DNA of 64,000 bases from Amycolatopsis rubida. GTDB taxonomy: Bacteria > Actinomycetota > Actinomycetes > Mycobacteriales > Pseudonocardiaceae. The notes under the pieces were generated by a model, which worked only from the letters and a program-made list of their open reading frames with translations, did not search any database and was not told the DNA's origin. The stretch spans positions 1,488,001-1,552,000 of the forward strand of contig NZ_FOWC01000001.1 of NCBI RefSeq assembly GCF_900115345.1, in the 5' to 3' direction. A program made the position numbers and the translations under genes. Positions within the stretch are counted from its first letter, which is position 1, and the number at the start of each line of letters is the position of its first letter. Positions 8,439 to 15,041 of the stretch are shown here, in pieces.

Positions 8439-9497
8439 ATGGCCACCGCACAACCGCTCGTCGTCTCCGGCGAAGGCACCGTGTTCGAAGAGATCCGCCG
8501 CGTCGCCGCGGTAGTCGGCTGCGAGTTCGACCACGCGCCAGACCTAGCCGCCGCACGCGGACGATGGACACGAGCTCCGCTCGTGGTGCTGGACGAGGAC
8601 ATTTCGATCGACAGCTCGCCCATGCCAGCACGCGACAGCGTCGTGCTTGTCTGCAAAGGCGCACCCGGACTGGATACCTGGCGACGCGCAGCCGCCCTCG
8701 GCGCCCGCCGAGTCTTCAGCTTGCCCGACGACGAAGCGGGCCTGACCGGCGCGTTCGCCGACGTCACCGACGCACCAGCCGAATCACCAGGCCCAGTAAT
8801 CGCTTTCGTGGGCGGCCGAGGCGGTTCCGGCACCTCTGTGCTGGCCGCAGCAGTCGCCGTCGAAGCCGCCCGCACCGACTCCGCGCTATTAGTCGACTGC
8901 GACCCGCTAGGCGGCGGATTGGATCTCCCGCTGGGCCTGGAACACACGAAAGGCCTGCGATGGCCCGAAGTTCGGCTGTCCGGCCGAGTGTCCGTCCCGT
9001 CCCTGATCGCCTCGCTCCCCAGTCGCGGCAAGCTCCCTGTGCTGTCCTGCGGTCGTTCCGGCGACGGCCCGACTCCTCGCGCCTTGTCCGCGGTGGTCGC
9101 CGCAGGCAGCCGCGCCGGCCGCACCGTCGTCTGCGATTTACCCCGCCATTTCGACGAGGGCACGCTTGCCGTCGCCGCAGCCGCCGATCTGGTCGTGCTG
9201 GTCGTTCCCGTTGAGTTCCGTGCCTGTATGGCGGCGAAACAAGTCCTGACCCACCTTCGTCCGCACACCGGGCGTTTCGCAGTCGTCGCAAGTGGACACC
9301 GCATCGACGGCGTCCCGGCTTCGCAAACCGCAGGCATGCTCGGCCCGCCCTTGATCGCTGACGTGGCCCCAGAACGCCGAGTAGCCGCCACCTTGGAATC
9401 CGGCGAGTTCGACCTGCCCCCGAAGGGCGCGTTGGCCACCGCTGCCCGTGCCGTACTGGCGAACCTGCGTCCCCTCACGACCGCACAGGCCGCGTAG
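8439..9497 (+). CDS. ssd: Septum-site-determining protein Ssd (MinD/CpaE-like ATPase fold)
   Basis: 352 residues with a MinD/CpaE fold. The P-loop is deviant, GGRGGSGTSVLAAA, lacking the usual lysine, as in the M. tuberculosis Ssd family. DCDPLGGGLDLPLG is the switch region. Family members alter cell division and are proposed to act in localisation of the Tad machinery. The ATG at 8439 is chosen for the GGGAGGG ribosome site; an upstream in-frame start has none. The stop is directly followed by the tadA ATG, so ssd heads the Tad operon. Confidence 0.88.
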   Translation: MATAQPLVVSGEGTVFEEIRRVAAVVGCEFDHAPDLAAARGRWTRAPLVVLDEDISIDSSPMPARDSVVLVCKGAPGLDTWRRAAALGARRVFSLPDDEAGLTGAFADVTDAPAESPGPVIAFVGGRGGSGTSVLAAAVAVEAARTDSALLVDCDPLGGGLDLPLGLEHTKGLRWPEVRLSGRVSVPSLIASLPSRGKLPVLSCGRSGDGPTPRALSAVVAAGSRAGRTVVCDLPRHFDEGTLAVAAAADLVVLVVPVEFRACMAAKQVLTHLRPHTGRFAVVASGHRIDGVPASQTAGMLGPPLIADVAPERRVAATLESGEFDLPPKGALATAARAVLANLRPLTTAQAA

Positions 9498-10649
9498 ATG
9501 ACCACCGACCTAGTAGAACGAGTCCGTCACCGCCTGGCAGGCGAAAGCCGCGGCACCGACCCGATCGCCCTGGCCGAAGCAGTCCGGGTCGAAGCCGGCG
9601 GCGCCCTGAGCCATGACGCAGTACTAGCCGCCGTTCGCCAAGCCCGAGACGAGTTCGTCGGCGCAGGCCCGCTAGCCCCATTACTGGAGGACGACACAGT
9701 TACCGACGTCCTGGTCACTGCTCCCGACCAGGTGTGGACCGACGGCCCCGCCGGCCTCACCCACACGACCATCCGTTTCCCCAGCGAGGACGCCGTCCGC
9801 CGCCTAGCGCAGCGCCTGGCCCTAGCGGCAAGCCGCCGCCTGGACGACGCCCAGCCCTACGTAGACGGCTGGCTCCCCGCCCGCCAGGGCCGAATCCGCG
9901 TCCACGCCGTCCTGCCGCCCATCGCCGCCAACGGCACCTGCCTGTCCCTGCGCGTGCTGCGCCCGGTGACGCACGACCTAGCCGCACTCCAAGCCCATGG
10001 CTCCATCGACCCAACCGCTCTGAACATCCTCGAAGCAATCCTCAAACACCGCCTGGCCTTCCTGATCACCGGCGGCACCGGTGCCGGAAAGACAACGCTC
10101 CTGAGCGCCTTGCTGAGCGCGGTAGCTCCAACCGAACGAATCGTCTGCGTAGAGGACGCTGGCGAACTACACCCGACCCACCCACAATTCGTAAGCCTCG
10201 TCGCCAGACCCGCGAACGTAGAAGGCGTAGGTGCCGTGGAACTCCCAGAGCTGGTCCGACAGGCACTGCGAATGCGCCCAGACCGCCTGATCGTCGGCGA
10301 GGTTCGCGGAGCAGAAGTGTGCTCCCTGCTGAACGCCATGAACACCGGTCACGACGGCGGTGCCTGCACCCTGCACGCGAACTCCCCTGCCGAAGCCCCA
10401 GCACGCCTGGAAGCCTTGGCAGCCCTGGGCGGTCTGCCGAGAGATGCGTTGCACAGCCAACTAGCCGCAGCAGTCCGCGTAATCCTCCACATGCGCCGAA
10501 CAGCCACCGGCCGCCGCTTGACGGAAGTCGCCGTACTCCAGCGTTACCACGGGGAAGTAAAACCCCACCCCGTCTGGCGCGACGGCCACTGGACGAACCG
10601 TCGCTCCCTTTTCACCGCACTGACAACGCCGGAACCCGCCCCTGCCTAG
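9498..10649 (+). CDS. tadA: TadA/CpaF-type pilus assembly ATPase
   Basis: 383 residues, a secretion ATPase that powers assembly of Flp-type pili at the inner face of the membrane. Visible motifs: Walker A GGTGAGKTTLLSAL, Asp box region CVEDAGELHPTHPQFVSL, Walker B region RPDRLIVGEVRGAE, and the His box region NTGHDGGACTLHANS. The N-terminal all-helical domain includes VTDVLVTAPDQVWTD. The ATG follows the ssd stop with no gap, implying coupling. Confidence 0.93.
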   Translation: MTTDLVERVRHRLAGESRGTDPIALAEAVRVEAGGALSHDAVLAAVRQARDEFVGAGPLAPLLEDDTVTDVLVTAPDQVWTDGPAGLTHTTIRFPSEDAVRRLAQRLALAASRRLDDAQPYVDGWLPARQGRIRVHAVLPPIAANGTCLSLRVLRPVTHDLAALQAHGSIDPTALNILEAILKHRLAFLITGGTGAGKTTLLSALLSAVAPTERIVCVEDAGELHPTHPQFVSLVARPANVEGVGAVELPELVRQALRMRPDRLIVGEVRGAEVCSLLNAMNTGHDGGACTLHANSPAEAPARLEALAALGGLPRDALHSQLAAAVRVILHMRRTATGRRLTEVAVLQRYHGEVKPHPVWRDGHWTNRRSLFTALTTPEPAPA

Positions 10650-10881
10650 CCCCCCGCTCGCTTCCATCGCTCGCGCGTTTGTCCTGCGCAGCCACTCACC
10701 AGTCGGCGTTTGCACCCATTAGACCTCGCGCCGACCCCGGATCACGCGCACCTTCCTTCCGCTCCACAACAGAACCTTGTCGCGCGGACCACGCGCACTT
10801 CCCTTTCGGCAGTCCGTTCCGCAGTTCCGCCCCGCAGCGAAGCGTCCCGTAAGAACCGCACTCAACCGACCCAGCATCGAG

Positions 10882-11643
10882 GTGACCCCGTTGATCTCCG
10901 CATGGTCGTTCCTCTGCGCAGGCACCGGAATCCTGTGCTGGCCAGCCACCCCCAACCGCCTCATTCCAACGCCCCGCCGCCGCTTCCACCTCCCCGTCCC
11001 GCCCCGCCAGGCCCGCTGGCCGGCCCCCGCCATCGTCGCCCTGCCGCTGGCCGGAATCGGCGCCGCGGCAGCCACCGCCCTGCTCACCCTCGCCGTCGGT
11101 CAGGAATGGCGCAGCAGAAAGGAAACCACCGAAACCCTGACCCGCGCCGAACGCACCGCGACTGTCCTCCGCACGATGGTCTCCGAACTCCGCGCCGGTG
11201 CCCACCCGGTAACCGCCGCCGAAGCAGCCGCGGACGCGGTCCCCGAACTGGCCGGAGAGCTCCACAACCTCGCCACCGCCGCCCGCCTCGACGGAACCCT
11301 GGAATCGCCAGCACTCCCCGCCGTCGTCCAATCCTGGAACCTGGCCCGCTGCCACGGCCTGCCCATCGCCGACGCCCTCGAAGCCGCCCGCCGAGACGTC
11401 GACGCCGAAGTCGCCTTCGCCCGCCGCCTGCGCGCAAAAATGGCCGGGCCACGCATGAGCGCGATAGTCCTGACCGTGCTGCCGGTCGGTTGCCTGGCAA
11501 TGGGCCAGCTCATCGGGGCCAACCCGCTCGCCGTCCTCACCGAAACCCTGATCGGACAAGCATTCCTGGTCACCGGCGCAGCCCTGCTATGGGCAGGCAC
11601 CGCCTGGTCCAGAGCCCTCACCAGCCGCAGGTCCGCCCCATGA
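10882..11643 (+). CDS. tadB: TadB-like integral membrane protein of the Tad pilus
   Basis: About 253 residues of the T2SSF/GspF-type platform family. Hydrophobic segments occur near the N-terminus (SAWSFLCAGTGILCW and PAPAIVALPLAGIGAAAATAL) and at the C-terminus (SAIVLTVLPVGCLAMGQLIG, LVTGAALLWAGTAW); the middle holds the F domain (VLRTMVSELRAGAHPVTAAE). The start is uncertain: GTG 10882 or TTG 10891 (with GAGG eight bases before) fit best, since residues encoded upstream do not look like protein. About 230 bp separate it from tadA. Its stop overlaps the tadC ATG. Confidence 0.8.
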   Translation: MTPLISAWSFLCAGTGILCWPATPNRLIPTPRRRFHLPVPPRQARWPAPAIVALPLAGIGAAAATALLTLAVGQEWRSRKETTETLTRAERTATVLRTMVSELRAGAHPVTAAEAAADAVPELAGELHNLATAARLDGTLESPALPAVVQSWNLARCHGLPIADALEAARRDVDAEVAFARRLRAKMAGPRMSAIVLTVLPVGCLAMGQLIGANPLAVLTETLIGQAFLVTGAALLWAGTAWSRALTSRRSAP

Positions 11644-12335
11644 CCGCCCTGAGCCTCGCCCTCACCGCCACCGCGCTGCTGCTCTGGCCAAACACCGTCC
11701 CGCCCCGGCACCTAGCCCGGCCCAAGCGCCCACCCCGCACTCTGCGACCAGAGGTCTGGCACCCCGCCGCCGCAATCGTCGTAGGCGTATCCGCAACCGT
11801 CCTCACCGGAATCCCCATCGGACTGGCCGCCTGCGCAGGCTCCTGGTGGCTCCTGCGCCGATCCCGCCATCCCAAAAACCCAAGCGACGTCTCGGAACGA
11901 CTCCGTTCCGCGTCAGTCCTGGACCTGCTTGCCGCCTGCCTGCGCGCCGGAATGCCAGTCCCGACCGCCTTGGAAGCCGTAGCGCCCGGCGCGCCACCGG
12001 ACACCGAAACCGCCCTGCGCGCAACAGCGAACCTGCTAGCACTGGGCGCGGAACCGACTCCCGCTTGGACCCCGCTCCGAGCCCGCCGGGACTTCGCCGA
12101 GCTGGCGGTCGCAGCCACCCGAACCACGCGGTCCGGGGCGGCCCTCGCCTCGACCGCGGACGACCTGGCCCACCGCATTCGCGACGGACTGGGCGTCGAG
12201 GCCGAAGAACGCGCCGAACGCGCCGGAGTCGCCCTGGCCCTGCCGGTCGGGTTGTGCTTCCTGCCCGCGTTCTTCGCCCTCGGCGTACTGCCGGTAGTGC
12301 TCGGCCTGGCCGGGCGAATCGGCGGTCTGCTGTGA
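11640..12335 (+). CDS. tadC: TadC-like integral membrane protein of the Tad pilus
   Basis: 231 residues, second GspF-type platform protein. Membrane segments are visible at the N-terminus (ALSLALTATALLLW), near residue 45 (AAAIVVGVSATVLTGIPIGLA) and at the C-terminus (VALALPVGLCFLPAFFALGVLPVVLGLAG). The F domain carries VLDLLAACLRAGMPVPTALEA. The ATG at 11640 overlaps the tadB stop (ATGA). In M. tuberculosis the corresponding gene is Rv3657c. Confidence 0.88.
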   Translation: MTALSLALTATALLLWPNTVPPRHLARPKRPPRTLRPEVWHPAAAIVVGVSATVLTGIPIGLAACAGSWWLLRRSRHPKNPSDVSERLRSASVLDLLAACLRAGMPVPTALEAVAPGAPPDTETALRATANLLALGAEPTPAWTPLRARRDFAELAVAATRTTRSGAALASTADDLAHRIRDGLGVEAEERAERAGVALALPVGLCFLPAFFALGVLPVVLGLAGRIGGLL

Positions 12336-12365
12336 ACCCATCCACGACAGAAAGGGAATCCGACC

Positions 12366-12530
12366 ATGTGGTTCTTGCCCGGAGACGAGGGCACCACCAC
12401 CGCCGAATACGCCATCGGCACGGTAGCCGCGGCAGCGTTCGCCGTGGCGCTCTACGTGCTGCTCAGCGGAGACTCGGTCTCCGCGACTTTGGCCGGCCTG
12501 GTGCACAAGGCCCTGACGGTGGCCACCTGA
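12366..12530 (+). CDS. Flp-type prepilin (DUF4244 small pilin)
   Basis: 54 residues, too short for most gene callers. A short charged leader MWFLPGDEG is followed by TTTAEYAIGTVAAAAFAVAL. The glycine then a Glu at position +5 is the type IV prepilin processing pattern, and the hydrophobic helix is what packs in the pilus core. It is the likely major pilin. No prepilin peptidase gene is seen in the window. The stop overlaps the start of the following tadE-like gene (TGATG). Confidence 0.85.
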   Translation: MWFLPGDEGTTTAEYAIGTVAAAAFAVALYVLLSGDSVSATLAGLVHKALTVAT

Positions 12531-12868
12531 TGGCCAGCCGTCGCCGGGACGGCGGATTCGTCACGGTAGAAGCCGCCCTGTCCTTGGGCGCGCTGACCGC
12601 CGTGCTGGCGATCCTGCTCGCGGGCACCAGCGCGATCGCCGGGCACCTCCGCTGCCTGGACGCCGCCCGCGAAGCCGCCCGCCTGACCGCGGCCGGGCAG
12701 CCAGGAGCCGCCGACGCAGTGGTCCAAACCATTGCCCCGCACGGCGCACACCTCACCATCCACCGCACCGGCGACGGCCTCACCGCAGAAGTAACCACCG
12801 ACGCCCTGTCCGCTCTTCACTTGAGCGCAACCGCCTACGCCATCTTCGAACCAGGCCCAGCCTCATGA
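12530..12868 (+). CDS. tadE: TadE-like pseudopilin
   Basis: 112 residues. The leader MASRRRDGG is followed by FVTVEAALSLGALTAVLAIL, again a Gly-cleavage/Glu+5 pilin signature, then a small extracellular domain with REAARLTAAGQP, typical of actinobacterial TadE-like minor pilins (Rv3655c-like). Start overlaps the Flp gene stop and its own stop overlaps the next ATG, so the run is translationally coupled. Confidence 0.87.
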   Translation: MASRRRDGGFVTVEAALSLGALTAVLAILLAGTSAIAGHLRCLDAAREAARLTAAGQPGAADAVVQTIAPHGAHLTIHRTGDGLTAEVTTDALSALHLSATAYAIFEPGPAS

Positions 12869-13227
12869 CCCAGAAACAACCAGCCGACGCCGGCGTAGCC
12901 ACGATCTGGACGGCCCTGGCTGCCGCAACCCTGATCTCCGTGACAGTCCTGGTGTGGTGGTTAGCCGCGGCCATCACCGCCCGCCACCGCACCGAAGCTG
13001 CCGCCGACCTGGGCGCGTTGGCCGCAGCAGCCCACGCCGCCGCCGGACCGACCATCGCCTGCGCCCGAGCCAAGGAGGTCGCCGACCACGAACGCGCAGT
13101 GCTGACCAGTTGCCGCTGGCACAACCGCGACGCCTTTGTCGAGGTCCGCGCCACGACCACCCCGATCCCCGGCATGCCGGCCCCCACCGCAAAATCCCGC
13201 GCCGGTCCAGTCGACCTGCCTCCCTGA
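12865..13227 (+). CDS. Pilin-like protein of the Tad locus (Rv3654c-like)
   Basis: 120 residues. Leader MTQKQPADAG precedes a long hydrophobic helix (VATIWTALAAATLISVTVLVWWLAAAI). It resembles the minor pilins but lacks the Glu at +5 (a Trp is there), so processing may differ. Then RHRTEAAADLGALAAAAHA, typical of TadE/TadG-like helper proteins. Two cysteines (IACARAK, LTSCRWH) could form a disulphide outside the cell. Overlaps the tadE stop by ATGA and ends the operon. Confidence 0.82.
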   Translation: MTQKQPADAGVATIWTALAAATLISVTVLVWWLAAAITARHRTEAAADLGALAAAAHAAAGPTIACARAKEVADHERAVLTSCRWHNRDAFVEVRATTTPIPGMPAPTAKSRAGPVDLPP

Positions 13228-14372
13228 CCGGAACGCCTCGACCGACGCTGGCCTCGGCAGCCGCGTTCAACGGCGGCGACGCGCGGACCAGTCCGGTAGC
13301 CGTGCTCCGCGACCGGCCGCTTGCGTGGACATCGGTGCTGGCCCATTGGTGGTGTTGAGAGGCAGGGCCCGATCCAGTAGCCGTGCTCCGCAGTCGGCCG
13401 CTGACTCCCCGCGCGTCCGGTAGCCGTGTCTCAGGTGGAGCGGTGTCCGGGCGGGTCGCTGCGGCTCCGCGACGGACTGCTGACTCCTTGCGCCCGCCAT
13501 CGGTGTTCCCCTGCGACCGCCCGAGCTGCCCGTCGGGCACGGGACCGCCTGAGCTGCGCCTCGTGCACGGGACCGACCGCCCGAGCTGCCCGTCGGGCAC
13601 GGGACCGCCTGAGCTGCGCCTCGTGCACGGGACCGACCGCCCGAGCTGCCCGTCGGGCACGGGACCGCCTGAGCTGCGCCTCGTGCACGGGACCGACCGC
13701 CCGAGCTGCCCGTCGGGCACGGGACCGCTTGAGCTGCCCCTCGGGCACGGGACCGCCTGAGCTAGACAGATCTGCCCGGGCCTAGGCCGCCGGTTCACCC
13801 GCCGCAGTCCAGCGCGCGGTTTGTCGCGGAGACCGGCGTCGCCCGATCCAACCGAAGGGAGTTGCAACCCGCCGACCGCCTCCACACACCCTCGCTCGTC
13901 CAGGCACCATGGGCCGCCCTCAGCGGCGTTCCGGGCCACCAGCCGGAACCGTTCATCGGCGACGAGCCGGACCGGTGACCAGTCCCCGGAACCCACGGTG
14001 CGTCCGGACCTTTCCGGCATCGGCGACGAGTGGCGAAGAACACGAGCAGCGGTCGCTGACGCACGCCGAACGGTCAATTCCCCAGGTCAACGGGTGGTCC
14101 AAGGGCATGCCTCAGTGCGTGTGCGAAAAGGCGGGAAAGTGTCGAATCCCGTGGTAGACCCGTTCTCGCGGGCGGGACGGCGGGGTCAGCGGCCGGTGAT
14201 CGGCTCCTTGTTATCGGCCGGACAGTGGGCTACTGGGCGTTCATCGATCGGTAACGGCCGGTTGTCGCGCGGAGTCTTCCCCGCAATGTGCAACTTGCCG
14301 TTTAGTGAGACGTGCGCCACCACGGCCCCGACCCGGACGGCGCGAAAACCGGACCTCGAAGGCAGGAAAGCA
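13228..14372. other. 1.1-kb repeat-rich, gene-free region after the Tad operon
   Basis: No credible gene. It holds imperfect direct repeats of the form CCGGTAGCCGTGCTCCGC (around 13300, 13374 and a diverged copy near 13420), then the 60-bp tandem array (listed separately), then unremarkable sequence up to 14372. The right end must carry the promoter of the prim-pol-like gene. Open frames in the repeats run on both strands because the unit length is a multiple of three; they are not supported as genes. Confidence 0.6.
13515..13767. repeat. 60-bp tandem repeat, about four units
   Basis: Period 60 bp: the blocks starting at 13561 and 13621 are identical over 60 bp, those at 13501 and 13681 differ at a few positions, and a partial unit follows. 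Each unit contains two related half-units, one with CCCGTCGGGCACGGGACCG and one with GCCTCGTGCACGGGACCG, so a 30-bp ancestor is likely. The half-units contain the inverted repeat CCCGTCGGGC. There are no spacers of unique sequence, so it is not CRISPR. Confidence 0.92.
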
Positions 14373-14993
14373 ATGTTGGACGCGAATTGGCCGGACAGCT
14401 GGCGGAACGCCTTCCGCATCGAACTGCGTGCGGAGGCGATCGGCCTCGCCTGGCGCGGCTGGCCGGTGCTTCCGGGGGCGACCCCGGAGCCGATCACCGC
14501 GGAGGGGGACGACCTGACCTGGCGCCGGCCGGTGCCGGTGCGCGACGACTGGCGTGAGCTGGTCGGTTCGCACGCCCACGAGGTCGCCAGCTGGTTCAGC
14601 GACCGCACGCACAGCCTGCTGGTGGCGACCGGCACCGTGCTCGACGCGGTCGAGGTGGACCAGGAACTGGGCAAGCGCGCCGCGCGACTGCTGCGCGCCA
14701 TCGGGCACCCGGCCCCGATCGTCGCCATGCCGAACGGCCGGTGGCTGTTCCTCACCTTGCCCTCCGAGCACCTTCCCGCCGAACTCGCCGAGCAGATTTC
14801 CCTGCAATGGCACGGCAAGGACAGCTACATCCCGCTGCCGCCGTCGCCGTTCCAGCACGGTGTCGTGCACTGGCGCGTGAAGCCCGAGGTGTGCGGCTGG
14901 CAGCTGCCGCCCGCCGCCGAGGTGCAGGACGTGCTGGTTCGCGCCCTCGCCGACGAGCACGCCTCGATGCTGGTCGAGAGCACCGCCGCCTGA
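14373..14993 (+). CDS. Prim-pol-like (bifunctional primase/polymerase N-terminal type) small protein
   Basis: 206 residues. The segment AIGLAWRGWPVLPGATPEPI resembles the opening of the bifunctional DNA primase/polymerase N-terminal domain, and VAMPNGRWLFLTLP and GVVHWRVKPEVCGWQLPP fit its later strands. I do not see a clear catalytic acidic pair, so it may be an inactive relative. The ATG at 14373 has GGCAGGAAAG upstream; the longer open frame reaches into the repeat region and is not supported. Related small proteins are found near topA and helicase genes in actinobacteria. Confidence 0.55.
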   Translation: MLDANWPDSWRNAFRIELRAEAIGLAWRGWPVLPGATPEPITAEGDDLTWRRPVPVRDDWRELVGSHAHEVASWFSDRTHSLLVATGTVLDAVEVDQELGKRAARLLRAIGHPAPIVAMPNGRWLFLTLPSEHLPAELAEQISLQWHGKDSYIPLPPSPFQHGVVHWRVKPEVCGWQLPPAAEVQDVLVRALADEHASMLVESTAA

Positions 14994-15041
14994 TTTCCGG
15001 TTCCATCCCGGCAGGCAGCACGCGACAACCGAAAAAAGTCT

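Noticed and set aside
13515..13767. CRISPR array
   Set aside because: Units are head to tail with no unique spacers and no cas genes nearby.
13383..13785. Repeat proteins (PSCPSGTGPPEL-type and ARDRLSCASCTG-type) in the 60-bp array
   Set aside because: Several frames on both strands stay open because 60 is a multiple of three; no start site or codon preference.
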